Assembly (NCBI RefSeq): GCF_001605895.1
Contig: NZ_LUAW01000015.1
Location: 97,193 to 161,192, forward strand
From: Acinetobacter pragensis
GTDB lineage: Bacteria; Pseudomonadota; Gammaproteobacteria; Pseudomonadales; Moraxellaceae
Length of the DNA stretch: 64,000 nt
Direction: 5' to 3'
Of this stretch, positions 51,159 to 61,910 are shown piece after piece. Numbering within the stretch: position 1 is the first letter of the stretch; each line of letters starts with the position of its first letter. A program made the position numbers and the translations under genes. The notes under the pieces were generated by a model that was not told where the DNA came from, did not search any database, and was given only the letters and a program-made list of their open reading frames with translations.

Positions 51159-52035
51159 AAAACAGCGGCAAATGCGGTGCAGGTGAGACGTAACTGAAAC
51201 TGAAACTGAAACTCAATGCAGTAATTAAAATGACTGAATATAAGAAATAGTTTTTCGCCCAAACCTGATCATTTTCAGCTTTAAATCCAATAATAGACAA
51301 ATACACCCAATATGCGCATAAAGCGTTAAAGGTGATTAAGAAAAACATATTGGTATAGCCAAAACAATACAAACCATTTAATACAGCAGCGAACAGCAGG
51401 ACATAAATCAAGCTTTCAACTTTCGTACGGAAAATTGAGCGCGCCACTGGCAAGATAGGAATGCCGGCATTTTTGTAGTCATTGAAACGGTAAACAGCAA
51501 TTCCCCATGAATGCGGCATTTGCCAAAGTGCATATGCTAAAAAAATCAGCAAAGCGGCAACGTCAAATTCATTTGAAACAGCAGTGTAGCCAATCACTGG
51601 AGGGCTTGCGCCGGAAATACTGCCAATCACGGTTTGGTGAATAGAAGTACGTTTGCTCCAAAGACTATAAAAAATTACATAAACCACAAAACCAAGTACA
51701 GCGAAGCCAAAAGCATAGGCATTGACAAAGAACCACAGCAGGGCAAAACCTAAAATTCCAAGAATGGCTGAAAATGCCAAAGCAATAGAAGGGCTGATGG
51801 TTTTTTTGACCAATGCGCGGTTCATCGTCCGTTCCATCTTTTGATCAATATCTTGATCAATGACGTTATTGACGACACAGCCAGAAGCGACAACCAATGT
51901 TGTACCGAGCAGAGTGAGAAAAAGAAGGAGGAAATCTACAGATCCCTGAGCGGCTAAAAAGAAGCCGCCCAGAGTGGTAACGAAGTTACCAAAGAGAATT
52001 CCTGGTTTTGTCAGGAATAAATACTTTTTCAGCAT
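51157..52035 (-). CDS. cyoE: protoheme IX farnesyltransferase
   Basis: A 292-residue integral membrane prenyltransferase (UbiA superfamily) that makes heme O from heme B for the bo3 oxidase. It has about nine hydrophobic helices. The Asp-rich motif NNVIDQDIDQKMERTMNR (about 55-72) binds the farnesyl diphosphate through Mg. A second conserved region is SLWSKRTSIHQTVIGSISGASPPVIGYTA. It is the last gene of the cyoABCDE operon, ten bases after cyoD, and a terminator overlaps its stop. Confidence 0.96.
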   Translation of the reverse strand: MLKKYLFLTKPGILFGNFVTTLGGFFLAAQGSVDFLLLFLTLLGTTLVVASGCVVNNVIDQDIDQKMERTMNRALVKKTISPSIALAFSAILGILGFALLWFFVNAYAFGFAVLGFVVYVIFYSLWSKRTSIHQTVIGSISGASPPVIGYTAVSNEFDVAALLIFLAYALWQMPHSWGIAVYRFNDYKNAGIPILPVARSIFRTKVESLIYVLLFAAVLNGLYCFGYTNMFFLITFNALCAYWVYLSIIGFKAENDQVWAKNYFLYSVILITALSFSFSFSYVSPAPHLPLF

Positions 52036-52045
52036 GATGACCAGT

Positions 52046-52372
52046 TTAGATCATCATGTTGTAGTGCAGGTAGTTCATAATCCAAACAGAACCTACAAGC
52101 AGAATAGCAACGGTTAGAATCGTATACACGAATGCAATAACGTTCCAGCGTTGTTCTGAAGAAGAGTTCATGTGCAGGAAGTAAATTAACTGCACAAGGA
52201 TCTGAGCTACAGCTGTAATAGCGATCACAGTCACTAACAGACCGCGGCCGAATCCGCCAGCCATAACCATACCGAAAGGGATAATGGTTAAAACAACTGA
52301 CAGGATGAAACCGATTGTGTACTGTTTTGTGTTGCCGTGCGCTGCGCCAGCAGAGTTATGATCATGACTCAT
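52046..52372 (-). CDS. cyoD: cytochrome bo3 ubiquinol oxidase subunit IV
   Basis: A 108-residue three-helix membrane subunit (COX4_pro family) of the bo3 oxidase, which helps assembly around CuB. It begins [39 protein letters not shown] precedes the ATG at 52372, and the start overlaps the cyoC stop by one base (TAATG). The frame is open 15 codons further upstream, but that would run inside cyoC. Confidence 0.95.
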   Translation of the reverse strand: MSHDHNSAGAAHGNTKQYTIGFILSVVLTIIPFGMVMAGGFGRGLLVTVIAITAVAQILVQLIYFLHMNSSSEQRWNVIAFVYTILTVAILLVGSVWIMNYLHYNMMI

Positions 52373-52992
52373 TATAGAACTCCCATTAAGTAAACTACGC
52401 TGAATACACAGATCCAAACGATGTCAAGGAAGTGCCAGAACAAGCTTAGGCAAGCAAGGCGGCGAGTGTTTGGAAGTGTCAAACCATTTTTCTTGATTTG
52501 GAACATCAACACAAGCATCCAGACCAAACCAGAAGTTACGTGAATACCATGCGTACCTACAAGAGTAAAGAACGATGATAGGAACGCGCTTGTGCTTGGA
52601 CCATAACCTTCGTGTACAAGGTGATTGAACTCATAAAGTTCCATGCCGATGAAGGCAGCACCGAATACCCAAGTAATTGCCAGCCAAGTTAATACTTGGC
52701 TAGTGTTTTTCTTGTATGCAGCTAGAACAGCAAAGCCGAACGTTACAGAAGAGATCAACAGGGCAAAAGTTTCAGTCAAAACGAAGCTTAAAGATTCGCC
52801 AAACAATTCTTTTGCACTTGGAGTTCCCATCGGAACGTGGCTGCTTAATACAGCGAACGCGATGAAGAGTGTACCGAATAGGATCAAGTCACTCATCAAG
52901 TAAGTCCAGAAACCAAAGACAGTGATGTCTGTATCATCATGGTGGTGATGATCATCGTGTCCGTGGTTGTCGTGATGAAGTACTTCAGCCAT
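52372..52992 (-). CDS. cyoC: cytochrome bo3 ubiquinol oxidase subunit III
   Basis: A 206-residue five-helix subunit III of the heme-copper oxidase family. After a His/Asp-rich N-terminus ([23 protein letters not shown]) it continues [24 protein letters not shown]. The conserved helices contain [35 protein letters not shown]. The His-rich leader is longer than in E. coli CyoC and could bind copper or zinc. It lies four bases after cyoB. Confidence 0.95.
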   Translation of the reverse strand: MAEVLHHDNHGHDDHHHHDDTDITVFGFWTYLMSDLILFGTLFIAFAVLSSHVPMGTPSAKELFGESLSFVLTETFALLISSVTFGFAVLAAYKKNTSQVLTWLAITWVFGAAFIGMELYEFNHLVHEGYGPSTSAFLSSFFTLVGTHGIHVTSGLVWMLVLMFQIKKNGLTLPNTRRLACLSLFWHFLDIVWICVFSVVYLMGVL

Positions 52993-52996
52993 CGTC

Positions 52997-54985
52997 TTAA
53001 TCCTTCTTCAAGTGTTTTTCAAGGATCGCATAGCGCTCATTTTCGATGCGTTCAACTTCAGCAGCAGGAACATAGTAATCTACTTTCTTAGTGAAAGAAG
53101 AAACAATGAAGCTGATGATTGCGCTTACGAAAGTGATCGCCACTAACCACCAAATGTGCCAGATTAAAGCAAAGCCCATAACTGTAATAAACATTGCAAT
53201 TACAAAGCCCGCAGCACGGTTTGTTGGCATATGAATGTCTTCATACTTGGTTGGTTTCGCATATGCGATGCCGTTTTCTTTGTCAGTCCAGAAAGTATCA
53301 ATACCATTGATCTTAGGAACATAAGCAAAGTTGTAGAACGGAGCAGGAGACGAAGTAGACCATTCAAGTACACGGCCATCCCAAGGGTCGCCAGTAAGAT
53401 CCATGTTGTTGTTGCGTTGAAGGAAGCCCACAACGATTTGCATAACAAAACAGAAGATACCGATAGCAACTAGGACAGAACCGAAGAACGCGATTGCCAA
53501 GTACGGATCCCATTCAGGGTTGTCGTATGTATTCAGACGGCGCGTCATACCCATGAAACCAAGGATATAAAGCGGCATGAATGCAAAATAGAAACCGAAG
53601 AACCAGAACCAGAACGCTGCTTTACCCCAAGCTTCATTGAGCTTCCAGCCAAACATTTTAGGCCAGTAGAAAATGATGCCCGCAAACATTGCGAACACTA
53701 CACCGCCGATAATTACGTTATGGAAGTGAGCGATAAGGAATAAAGAGTTATGTACCAAGAAGTCCGCTGGTGGAACTGCCATCAACACGCCTGTTAAACC
53801 GCCAATACCGAAAGTCACAAGGAAACCAAGTGTCCAAAGCATTGGAGTTGTAAAGGTGATGCGGCCCTTATACATAGTGAATAACCAAGAGAAGATTTTC
53901 ACACCAGTAGGGATCGCAATGATCATGGTCATGATGCCGAAGAACGCGTTAACGTTGGCGCCAGCACCCATTGTAAAGAAGTGGTGAACCCATACAACGA
54001 ATGACAATACAGTGATTGCGATAGTTGCGTACACCATTGATTTGTAGCCAAACAAAGTTTTGCGTGCAAATGTAGATGTAACTTCTGAGTAGATACCGAA
54101 CGCAGGCAACACAAGAATGTATACTTCTGGGTGGCCCCAAGTCCAAATCAAGTTCACATACAGCATTGGACTTCCGCCCATGTCGTTTGTGAAGAAGTGG
54201 AAACCGAAGTAACGGTCAAGTGAAAGCATTGCAATAGTAGCGGTCAACACTGGGAATGCAGCAATAATCAGTACCGCAGTACAAAGCGCAGTCCAAGTGA
54301 AAATAGGCATGTCCATAAGTTTCATGCCAGGCGCACGCATTTTAATGATGGTAACAAAGAAGTTAACACCAGTTAAAAGTGTACCTAGGCCAGAAATCTG
54401 AAGCGCCCAAATATAGTAGTCCACGCCTACGCCTGGAGAATATTCAATGCCTGACAGCGGAGGGTAAGCCATCCAGCCAGTCGCAGCGAATTCACCAATT
54501 GCAAGAGAAGCCATCATCAAACCTGCAGCGCCGGCAAACAGCCAGAAGCTCAAAGAGTTCAATAATGGGAAGGCTACGTCACGCGCACCGATTTGAAGCG
54601 GTACAGCAACGTTCATTAAGCCTACAACCAGACCCATCGCTACGAAGAAAATCATGATCACGCCATGGGCAGTGAAGATTTGGTCATAGTGTTCAGGGTG
54701 TAAATAGCCTTCGCCGCCGCCTTTTGCAAGGAACAGCTGAAGACGCATCATGATCGCATCGGCAAAGCCACGCACCAGCATGACAATAGATACGAAGATA
54801 TACATGATACCGATTTTTTTATGGTCTACAGATGTGAACCATTCAGTCCACAGGTAGTTCCATTTTTTGAAGTAGGTGATACCTGCAAAAACAGCGATAC
54901 CGCCTAGGACCATCATCGCAACAGTAACCAGCACGATTGGATCGTGTGGAATTGAATCTGGACCTAACTTACCTAATAAGCTCAT
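52997..54985 (-). CDS. cyoB: cytochrome bo3 ubiquinol oxidase subunit I
   Basis: A 662-residue catalytic subunit holding heme b, heme o3 and CuB. The ubiquinol site residues known from E. coli are kept as Arg72, Asp76, His99 and Gln102. Heme and copper ligands are visible: His107 in HGVIM, His-x3-Tyr in [14 protein letters not shown] (the CuB His with its cross-linked Tyr), the His pair in [10 protein letters not shown], and the two His in IAHFHNVI. It couples ubiquinol oxidation and oxygen reduction to proton pumping. It lies three bases after cyoA. Confidence 0.98.
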   Translation of the reverse strand: MSLLGKLGPDSIPHDPIVLVTVAMMVLGGIAVFAGITYFKKWNYLWTEWFTSVDHKKIGIMYIFVSIVMLVRGFADAIMMRLQLFLAKGGGEGYLHPEHYDQIFTAHGVIMIFFVAMGLVVGLMNVAVPLQIGARDVAFPLLNSLSFWLFAGAAGLMMASLAIGEFAATGWMAYPPLSGIEYSPGVGVDYYIWALQISGLGTLLTGVNFFVTIIKMRAPGMKLMDMPIFTWTALCTAVLIIAAFPVLTATIAMLSLDRYFGFHFFTNDMGGSPMLYVNLIWTWGHPEVYILVLPAFGIYSEVTSTFARKTLFGYKSMVYATIAITVLSFVVWVHHFFTMGAGANVNAFFGIMTMIIAIPTGVKIFSWLFTMYKGRITFTTPMLWTLGFLVTFGIGGLTGVLMAVPPADFLVHNSLFLIAHFHNVIIGGVVFAMFAGIIFYWPKMFGWKLNEAWGKAAFWFWFFGFYFAFMPLYILGFMGMTRRLNTYDNPEWDPYLAIAFFGSVLVAIGIFCFVMQIVVGFLQRNNNMDLTGDPWDGRVLEWSTSSPAPFYNFAYVPKINGIDTFWTDKENGIAYAKPTKYEDIHMPTNRAAGFVIAMFITVMGFALIWHIWWLVAITFVSAIISFIVSSFTKKVDYYVPAAEVERIENERYAILEKHLKKD

Positions 54986-54988
54986 GTC

Positions 54989-56068
54989 TTATTCCCCTAC
55001 AGAAGCAGTCGCATGATCTGCATTTGCATGAGCTTCAGAAGCCGCAGCTTCATGTGTACCCGCAGCTGAATGATCAGCGCCATGGTAGTTGCTCATGTAT
55101 TTGTTAATCACGGATTCGAACAATTTAGGTTCTACTGAAGAGTAATAAGTCACAGGATGCGGCTTAGTAGGATATGGACCTTCTGCTTCAGCTAGAGCTG
55201 CTGCTGCTTTTTGCTTTTCAGTTTCAGCATGTGCAAGCATCGCTTCAATTTGATGCTTAGAACGGTTGCCGTCACGTAAGGTTGCAAATTCAGCTTGGTC
55301 TAAAACAGCTTTTTGTACTGCTTCAGGGTTAATTGAATTACCGTTACCAGCTTTAACTGCATTTACCCATTCAGCAAATTGAGCTTCTGTCACAGAGTGA
55401 GCGCGGAAACGCATTTGTGAGAAGCCATAACCTGAATAGTTAGAAGAGAAACCGCGGTAGCCTTCAGCTGGGCTGGTTTCGTTTGCTAAGAAGTTCAGGT
55501 GAGTCTGCATGCCTGCCATTGCATAAATCTGACCAGACAATGCAGGGATGAAGAATGAGTTCATTGTGAAGTTAGACGTTAAACGAAGGCTAACCGGAGT
55601 TTGCTCTGGGAAGCGTAATTCATTAACTGTCGCAATGCCTTGCTCTGGGTAGATGAAGATCCATTTAAACTGTTCAGCAATGACTTGTACAGTTAAAGGA
55701 GCCTTGTCTGACTCAAGAGGACGGTATGGGTCATACTTGTGGGAACCCCACCAAGTTAACCAAGCTAAAATACCAATAATAATTACTGGGATGCCCCATA
55801 CTACAACTTCAATTGCAGTAGAGTGTGCCCATGTAGGTTTATAGTCTGCATCTTTATTCGATGCGCGATATTTCCAGCCAAACCAAACTGCCATAAGTGC
55901 TGATGGAATCACCACTAGAAGCATTAAATAGATCGCAGTCATCATGAGGTCAGATTGACCTTGTGCGACTGGACCTTTTGAGTTTAGAAGTACCATATCA
56001 CCGCCACACCCAGTTAAGAGTGCAGCCATCGCAGATAAAGACAATACAGCTAAAATTGTTTGTCTCAT
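54989..56068 (-). CDS. cyoA: cytochrome bo3 ubiquinol oxidase subunit II
   Basis: A 359-residue lipoprotein subunit II. The signal LSAMAALLTGC gives an N-terminal lipid-modified Cys. Two helices (about 38-60 and 83-106) are followed by a cupredoxin domain lacking the CuA ligands, as expected of a quinol oxidase (FKWIFIYPEQGIATVNELRFPEQTPV). The C-terminus is extended by a His/Ala-rich tail (HGADHSAAGTHEAAASEAHANADH), which is not in E. coli CyoA. It is the first gene of the operon. Confidence 0.97.
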   Translation of the reverse strand: MRQTILAVLSLSAMAALLTGCGGDMVLLNSKGPVAQGQSDLMMTAIYLMLLVVIPSALMAVWFGWKYRASNKDADYKPTWAHSTAIEVVVWGIPVIIIGILAWLTWWGSHKYDPYRPLESDKAPLTVQVIAEQFKWIFIYPEQGIATVNELRFPEQTPVSLRLTSNFTMNSFFIPALSGQIYAMAGMQTHLNFLANETSPAEGYRGFSSNYSGYGFSQMRFRAHSVTEAQFAEWVNAVKAGNGNSINPEAVQKAVLDQAEFATLRDGNRSKHQIEAMLAHAETEKQKAAAALAEAEGPYPTKPHPVTYYSSVEPKLFESVINKYMSNYHGADHSAAGTHEAAASEAHANADHATASVGE

Positions 56069-56119
56069 TTTACAACCTCGGTGAAGAGTCCCATTCCCTA
56101 ATTAAATTATGGGATAGCG

Positions 56120-56125
56120 ATTATA
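56120..56125 (-). promoter_or_regulatory. possible -10 box of the cyo operon
   Basis: TATAAT on the minus strand, 52 bases upstream of the cyoA start. No good -35 is seen. In the same 300-base gap a 12-codon mini-ORF with a good ribosome binding site (AGAAGGA) runs just before the box; I give it little weight. The gap up to 56330 otherwise shows no gene. Confidence 0.4.
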
Positions 56126-56330
56126 GTGTCGCATGATTAAGAACTTTTCTTTTAGACATGAAAAATCCTTCTCAATCATGAGACACCGCTACGTTGTAGG
56201 GCATTATGCCTCATATCATTCAACTAAGCTATACATAAACATGCTTTAAATCACTGTTATAAAAACCGATTTTACTGGTCGGAATTGCGGATTTATTGTA
56301 GGAATTTTATTTTAATTTCAATATGCTGGA

Positions 56331-56358
56331 AAAAAAGGGATGAAAAATCATCCCTTTT
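56331..56358. terminator. Rho-independent terminator
   Basis: AAAAAGGGATGA-AAAA-TCATCCCTTTTT. On the minus strand it ends the GYF/RDD gene upstream of the cyo operon. Confidence 0.85.
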
Positions 56359-56372
56359 TAAATTTCATTAAA

Positions 56373-57185
56373 TTATTGTTTTATGACCTTGGTTTTGGCG
56401 ATTTTGTCGTGCAAAGTTTGACGTTTCGCGCCAAATCCAAAAGCCAGATCAATGATTGCGATGAATAAAAATACAAAATTTAAAAAAATAAACAGTACGC
56501 TGCGCAGTGTGAATGCACGCATTAATGATGTTTTCTCACCTGTTTCAGCATCAACGATTTTAATTTTAGTCAGTTTTTTGCCAATAGATTGCCCTGTTTT
56601 GGCAATCAGAAATGCCTGTACAGCCAGCATAATAAAGAGGTAAGCGCCCATGGCGAACCATGCCTGCTGTGAAAACATTTCAATCATTTTGGTCTGCAGT
56701 TCTTGAGCTAATACCGGATTTGCGGTAGTGCCGAACACCGCGTCCATAAACTGGATGTTTAAGGTATTAAACTGCTGCGCTTCTTCTTTGGAAAAAAAGC
56801 CAGTTAAAATGTAAGTGGCAGGCACCCAAAGCAGCAGGTCAGCAATTTTAGCCAGCACGCGGCTGGGGATGGAGGCTAAAGTTTGCTGGCTTGTTTTGGC
56901 AGTGTTCTGCGCAGATGAATTCTGAATTGCCGGGTTTTGGCTTGCAGCGCCTTGATTCAATGGGCTTTGAGTATTGAGAGGCTGTGCGTTGGCTGAAACG
57001 CTGAAACCTTCTGGCTGATATGTCGGTTTTCCCTGGGTGAGCTCACCTAAAGCTTTCCATTCAGCCATGCCTTGGTGCCAGGCAAGATCTGTCAGCAGCA
57101 CTTGTTGGTCGGCAAGCATTTGATTGACTTGCTCTAGGCTGTATGGTCCGGCTTGTTGATTATTTCTCGCCAAGTAAATTTGCAT
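56373..57185 (-). CDS. GYF_2/RDD-domain membrane protein
   Basis: A 270-residue protein. The N-terminal GYF_2-like domain (MQIYLARNNQQAGPYSLEQVNQMLADQQVLLTDLAWHQGMAEW, about 1-50) often tethers membrane proteins to partners. A Gln/Asn/Ser-rich linker (60-105) follows, then an RDD membrane domain (about 110-270) with RVLAKIADLLLW, GQSIGKKLTKIKIVDAETG and GAKRQTLHDKIAKTKVI. It has three or four helices. The RDD half resembles the short RDD protein at 13453-13902, so the two are distant paralogues. The role is unknown. Confidence 0.85.
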   Translation of the reverse strand: MQIYLARNNQQAGPYSLEQVNQMLADQQVLLTDLAWHQGMAEWKALGELTQGKPTYQPEGFSVSANAQPLNTQSPLNQGAASQNPAIQNSSAQNTAKTSQQTLASIPSRVLAKIADLLLWVPATYILTGFFSKEEAQQFNTLNIQFMDAVFGTTANPVLAQELQTKMIEMFSQQAWFAMGAYLFIMLAVQAFLIAKTGQSIGKKLTKIKIVDAETGEKTSLMRAFTLRSVLFIFLNFVFLFIAIIDLAFGFGAKRQTLHDKIAKTKVIKQ

Positions 57186-57223
57186 AAAACTAAAATCTCA
57201 AAACGTATAGGTAAAGTATAGAT

Positions 57224-57255
57224 GAAAAAAAAGACCCGCTTGTGGGTCTTTTTTT
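57224..57255 (-). terminator. Rho-independent terminator of ppsA
   Basis: AAAGACCC / GGGTCTTT stem with a short loop and A- and T-runs on both sides. Confidence 0.85.
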
Positions 57256-57266
57256 AACACAGATTC

Positions 57267-59645
57267 TTAAGCTTGTTGAGCTTTTTCTTCTGATAGGAAG
57301 AACCAAGTTTCTAAAACTGAGTCTGGGTTCAAGGAAACAGATTCAATACCTTGCTCCATGAGCCATTTTGCAAGGTCAGGATGGTCTGAAGGGCCTTGAC
57401 CGCAAATGCCGACATATTTGCCAGCTTTACGGCATGCGTGAATCGCCATTGAAAGAAGCGCTTTTACCGCAGCATCACGCTCATCAAATAGGTGAGAAAC
57501 AATGCCAGAGTCACGGTCAAGACCAAGTGTCAGCTGAGTCAAGTCGTTAGAGCCGATAGAGAAGCCGTCAAAGTGCTCAAGGAACTGTTCAGCTAACAAT
57601 GCGTTAGTCGGCAATTCGCACATCATGATGACTTTAAGGCCGTTTTCACCGCGCTTAAGGCCGTTCAATGCCAATAGTTCAATAACACGCTTCGCTTCGC
57701 TTACAGTACGTACGAAAGGAATCATGATTTGAATGTTGGTTAAGCCCATTTCGTCACGCGCTTTTTTCAATGCACGGCATTCGAGCTCAAAACAGTCACG
57801 GAAGTTGTCAGACACATAGCGGCTAGCGCCACGGAAGCCCAGCATTGGGTTTTCTTCTTCAGGCTCATAAAGCTTGCCGCCAATCAGGTTTGCATATTCG
57901 TTTGACTTGAAGTCAGACATACGCACAATCACCGGTTTGTCAGCAAAAGCAGCTGCAAGTGTAGAAATGCCTTCAACCAATTTTTCAACATAGAATTCAA
58001 TTGGAGAAGAGTAGCCAGCAGTACGCGCCATAACAGCTGCGCGAGTTTCACGCGGAAGGCTGTCAATGTTAAGAAGCGCTTTAGGATGTACGCCAATCAT
58101 GCGGTTGATGATGAATTCTAAACGCGCAAGGCCGATACCTTCGTTCGGAATTTGAGCGAAGTCAAATGCACGGTCAGGGTTGCCGACGTTCATCATAATT
58201 TTGAACGGAAGCTTAGGCATAGATTCGATAGAGTTCTTTTGAATTTCAAAATCCAAAGAGCCTTCATAAATAAAGCCAGTGTCGCCTTCAGCACATGAAA
58301 CAGTCACTTCTTGGCCGTCTACAAGTACTTCAGTTGCGTTGCCGCAGCCAACGATAGCTGGAACACCAAGTTCACGTGCAATAATTGCTGCATGGCAAGT
58401 ACGGCCGCCGCGGTTGGTTACAATAGCCGCTGCGCGTTTCATTACTGGTTCCCAGTCCGGGTCAGTCATGTCAGATACAAGCACATCGCCGTCTTGAACT
58501 TTGTCCATTTCTTTAATTGATGTAACGATGCGGACGCGGCCTGAACCGATACGTTGACCGATTGAGCGGCCTTCACATAGAACAGTGCCTTTCTGTTTCA
58601 GCAGGTAGCGTTCCATAGTGCCGACATTTTCACGGCTTTTTACAGTTTCTGGACGTGCTTGAACGATATAGATTTGACCGTCATCACCGTCTTTCGCCCA
58701 TTCGATATCCATTGGCGCTTGATAGTGTTCTTCAATAATCAATGCCTGTTTAGCAAGTTCTTGAAGTTCGTGATCATTCAGTGCAAATTGCTGACGGTCA
58801 GCTTTTTCAACGTCGACAACAACAACAGATTTGCCAGCAGCGCCTTCTTCACCGTAAATCATTTTTTGGTGCTTAGAGCCTAAATTGCGACGCAAAATCG
58901 AGTGTTTGCCGTTTTTAAGAAGCGGTTTAGAAATATAGAATTCGTCAGGGTTTACTGCGCCCTGAACAACCATTTCGCCCAAACCGTATGATGCTGTAAT
59001 AAACACAGCATCACGGAAGCCTGATTCTGTATCTAAGGTGAACATAACACCCGCTGCACCAGTTTCTGAACGAACCATGCGCTGAATGCCGGCAGATAAA
59101 GCCACTACATCGTGAGCAAAGTTTTGGTGTACACGGTAAGAGATTGCGCGGTCATTATAAAGTGAAGCGAAAACTTCTTTGATTGCGATCAGAACGTTGT
59201 CGATGCCGCGAATGTTCAAGAAGGTTTCTTGCTGACCAGCAAAAGATGCGTCAGGCAAATCTTCAGCTGTTGCAGATGAACGAACGGCAACCGCGATTTC
59301 AGGGTTGCCGTTAGAAAGTTCTGCAAAAGCTTCACGAACTTCATTTTCCAATTCTGGCGTAAGAGGAGAGTCTACGATCCATTGACGGATTTTAGCGCCG
59401 GTTTCAGCAAGGGCATTGACGTCATCAACGTTAAGCGCTGCAAGCTCTGCATTGATTTTAGCGTTTAGGCCGCTTTTCTCGAGGAATTCACGGTAAGCTT
59501 CTGCTGTAGTAGCAAAGCCGCCCGGTACAGAAACACCGGCATTTGCTAAATGGCTGATCATCTCACCGAGAGATGAATTCTTGCCACCCACGAGTTCCAC
59601 GTCGTGTTTTCCTAATTTTTCTAGACCAATTACGCGCGCTTCCAA
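57267..59645 (-). CDS. ppsA: phosphoenolpyruvate synthase
   Basis: A 792-residue PEP synthase, making PEP from pyruvate and ATP for gluconeogenesis. The N-terminal ATP-binding domain starts [23 protein letters not shown]. The phosphohistidine domain has His418 in [17 protein letters not shown]. The C-terminal PEP-utilising barrel has [18 protein letters not shown] segments and [12 protein letters not shown] with its catalytic Cys. The start is TTG with GTGGAG eight bases before it. It is divergent from ppsR, which encodes its regulator. An extended -10 (TGTTATAAT) lies about 50 bases upstream. Confidence 0.96.
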   Translation of the reverse strand: MEARVIGLEKLGKHDVELVGGKNSSLGEMISHLANAGVSVPGGFATTAEAYREFLEKSGLNAKINAELAALNVDDVNALAETGAKIRQWIVDSPLTPELENEVREAFAELSNGNPEIAVAVRSSATAEDLPDASFAGQQETFLNIRGIDNVLIAIKEVFASLYNDRAISYRVHQNFAHDVVALSAGIQRMVRSETGAAGVMFTLDTESGFRDAVFITASYGLGEMVVQGAVNPDEFYISKPLLKNGKHSILRRNLGSKHQKMIYGEEGAAGKSVVVVDVEKADRQQFALNDHELQELAKQALIIEEHYQAPMDIEWAKDGDDGQIYIVQARPETVKSRENVGTMERYLLKQKGTVLCEGRSIGQRIGSGRVRIVTSIKEMDKVQDGDVLVSDMTDPDWEPVMKRAAAIVTNRGGRTCHAAIIARELGVPAIVGCGNATEVLVDGQEVTVSCAEGDTGFIYEGSLDFEIQKNSIESMPKLPFKIMMNVGNPDRAFDFAQIPNEGIGLARLEFIINRMIGVHPKALLNIDSLPRETRAAVMARTAGYSSPIEFYVEKLVEGISTLAAAFADKPVIVRMSDFKSNEYANLIGGKLYEPEEENPMLGFRGASRYVSDNFRDCFELECRALKKARDEMGLTNIQIMIPFVRTVSEAKRVIELLALNGLKRGENGLKVIMMCELPTNALLAEQFLEHFDGFSIGSNDLTQLTLGLDRDSGIVSHLFDERDAAVKALLSMAIHACRKAGKYVGICGQGPSDHPDLAKWLMEQGIESVSLNPDSVLETWFFLSEEKAQQA

Positions 59646-59691
59646 AGTTGTTACTCCACTTTTGCAGTATTAATCACTATCTTGGCATGAA

Positions 59692-59700
59692 ATTATAACA
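59692..59700 (-). promoter_or_regulatory. extended -10 promoter of ppsA
   Basis: TGT-TATAAT on the minus strand, a textbook extended -10, in the ppsA/ppsR divergent gap. It predicts a leader of about 40 bases before the TTG start. Confidence 0.5.
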
Positions 59701-59798
59701 AAAAACTTAGCTTTTTGATCTAACTAAGAGATAGTCATGTAAGATGGTTTACTATAAAGATTATATAGCAGTTAGACAAATAATTGAGGAGAATTTTA

Positions 59799-60635
59799 AT
59801 GTCAGAAGGTAAACAAATTCAGCGCAGTGTATTTTTCATTTCGGATGGGACTGCAATTACCGCTGAAACCCTCGGACACTCGCTGCTGGCGCAGTTTCCG
59901 CATGTTGATTTTGACATTCATATTATCCCTTATATTACGACCGAAGAAGCGGCGATGAACGTGGTTGTCGAGATCAATCAGCGGTCACAAAAAGACGGTC
60001 AAAAGCCATTGGTTTTTGATACATTGGTTGACCAGTATGTGCGCGATATTATTAACACTGCTGATGCAATAAATCTTGATGTATTTGAAGGACTTATTAG
60101 TAAATTATCCGATGAGTTAGGCACATCTCCTACTACTTTAGTCGGACAAACCCATGCAGTGACCGATTCTGAGTCTTATAAGGCGCGGATTGATGCGGTT
60201 CATTTTGCTTTGGACAACGATGACGGCGCGCGAACCCGGCATTATGACAAAGCCGATTTGATTTTGATTGGGGTGTCCCGTTCAGGTAAAACACCGACTT
60301 CAATTTATTTGTCATTACAATTTGGCATACGTGTTGCAAACTATCCGCTGACTGAAGAGGATTTGGATGATAACCGCTTGCCGGCAGTGCTTCGTCCTCA
60401 TAAAAATAAGCTTTTTGGCTTGATGATTGATGCTGAGCGTTTGGTTGCAATCCGAAGCGAGCGCAAAGCGAATAGCCGTTATGCCAGTTTTAGCCAGTGC
60501 CAGATGGAGCTGCGCGCCATTGAAGGCATTTATATTTCAGAAGGCATCAAATATTTAAATGTTTCTGAGATGTCAATTGAAGAAATTTCGACACGTGTTT
60601 TGCAGATGACAGGCTTGAAACGCCGCATTGGCTGA
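59799..60635 (+). CDS. ppsR: PEP synthase regulatory protein (bifunctional kinase/pyrophosphorylase)
   Basis: A 278-residue PSRP (DUF299) protein. In E. coli it inactivates PpsA by ADP-dependent phosphorylation of a Thr near the catalytic His, and reactivates it by Pi-dependent dephosphorylation. The P-loop is LILIGVSRSGKTPTSIYLS (about 150-168). It opens RSVFFISDGTAITAETLGHSLLAQFP. The ATG at 59799, with GAGGAGA just upstream, is preferred over 59784. It is divergent from ppsA, its target, and a terminator follows. Confidence 0.95.
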   Translation: MSEGKQIQRSVFFISDGTAITAETLGHSLLAQFPHVDFDIHIIPYITTEEAAMNVVVEINQRSQKDGQKPLVFDTLVDQYVRDIINTADAINLDVFEGLISKLSDELGTSPTTLVGQTHAVTDSESYKARIDAVHFALDNDDGARTRHYDKADLILIGVSRSGKTPTSIYLSLQFGIRVANYPLTEEDLDDNRLPAVLRPHKNKLFGLMIDAERLVAIRSERKANSRYASFSQCQMELRAIEGIYISEGIKYLNVSEMSIEEISTRVLQMTGLKRRIG

Positions 60636-60649
60636 TGCTGAAGAATGAT

Positions 60650-60679
60650 AATGAGCCACTTTGTGTGGCTCATTTATTA
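60650..60679 (+). terminator. Rho-independent terminator of ppsR
   Basis: AATGAGCCAC / GTGGCTCATT stem followed by TATTAT, 14 bases after the stop. Confidence 0.75.
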
Positions 60680-60902
60680 TAAAAATATCCTATCTATTGA
60701 TATATAAATAGTATCAGTATGTTTTAGAAAAATACTCATATAACATTCATTTTATATCTAAATACTACTTTTTCTGAGCACCTTTCGAAGATTTGATCTC
60801 CATCATTCATTTATATTTCTAAATTAAGTGATGTATCGCTTAATTCTGCGTAATCATTTTATGCCATCCAGCTTAAAACTGATGCCTGTAATCTTATTGT
60901 CA

Positions 60903-61469
60903 TTACAGTTTTTCATCGTGATTGTAAATAATGCAGTCACATGCATAAATGTGGCCGTTCACGGCTTGAATGCCTTGGCTGTGAATTTTTACGATTGGCC
61001 AAGTGACCAAGGTGCAGTTTGCCCGCTGCAGAGATGCGTAATAGTGATCTGCTTTTAAAAAGACTTTATTTTGAAGTGCGGTATTGGGCATTAATAGATG
61101 CTTTAGCCATGTGTCTTTGACTTGGTCTTCTAAAAAGCGTAACGCCAGCAGGCTTTTAATGCGGTTATTAAATAGGCGCCTGTTTTTAGCAAACAAGGGA
61201 TGCTGTATCAGTTTTTGGGTAAAGCGTTCAGTTTTTGGCAATACAAAATGCGGATGAATTTGAAATACAGCAACCTGTTTAGCTTGGTCGCATATTTCAG
61301 AAAGTAAGTTTGCAGAATGCTGATCAATATTGATAATTGCGACATTTTTAGCGCTAAAGTCGATTTGCTTGATTTCCGCTGATGGAATCAAATCGCCTAG
61401 AAATTCGGCATAGTCTTCGGCTGCATTTTTGAAGACTGGGCAAGGGGCATCCATTTTAAATGTGTCCAT
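60903..61469 (-). pseudogene. flavin monooxygenase-like fragment
   Basis: A 188-residue frame that resembles the middle of a flavin-containing or Baeyer-Villiger monooxygenase. VAIINIDQHSANLLSEICDQAKQVAVFQIHPHFVLP lines up with the second dinucleotide-binding region, but GxGxxA has become NIDQHSA. The tail DHYYASLQRANCTLVTWPIVKIHSQGIQAVNGHIYACDCIIYN fits the family up to the point where ATGF should follow, and then stops. The N-terminal FAD-binding GxGxxG part and the C-terminus are missing. It is most likely a decayed gene or a non-catalytic remnant. Confidence 0.55.
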
Positions 61470-61718
61470 AAAATTATCCGCTATTTTCGTTTTATTTCAT
61501 TCGTGTTATTTGCAGATGTATTTTTAGCCAAGAACCTGCATCAGGTAAAGTAAAGAATTGCGTCTGAACAGTCATCCTTGCAAAGTGTTGCCTGAAGCTG
61601 TTCTAAACTTTCATTTTTGTAAAAAAATGAGATTTGTTAATCATCTTTGTGCTGTGCGTATTGGGCATTTGAATGACGTAGATGTCTGGTTGTTTATCGC
61701 GGATGATTTTGAAGGTAG
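61470..61718. other. intergenic within a decayed zone
   Basis: No convincing gene. A 34-codon frame (61628-61732) has no ribosome binding site. This stretch and the next one form a 710-base gap. Confidence 0.4.
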
Positions 61719-61910
61719 TTGCCACAGATAATCCATATAACATCAGGATTAAATAATCGCCTTTTTACTTGGTTGCATAAACAAATACAGCAGGCCGCGC
61801 CGCCGCTAAAAGAGCGACTGAGCTGGCCGCTATAAAAGCTGGGGAATATGCTGATGCATGTGCTGATTCTATTTGCAATGCCGCTGATTTTTGTGATTTT
61901 GTTTAACTAG
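61719..61910 (+). pseudogene. cytochrome b561 relic with an in-frame stop
   Basis: Translated in one frame, this stretch reads HITSGLNNRLFTWLHKQ...AAPPLKERLSWPL, then TAA (61833-61835), then KLGNMLMHVLILFAMPL up to TAG. The order His-x-x-x-G, R-x-x-x-W, APPL, and K-L-x-H-x-L-L fits the inner helices of cytochrome b561-type membrane proteins. The first half and the C-terminus are gone and one stop interrupts it. It lies directly beside the flavin monooxygenase fragment. Confidence 0.55.

Noticed and set aside
60828..61058. 76-codon plus-strand frame opposite the monooxygenase fragment
   Set aside because: A shadow of the minus-strand frame; no ribosome binding site and no homology pattern.
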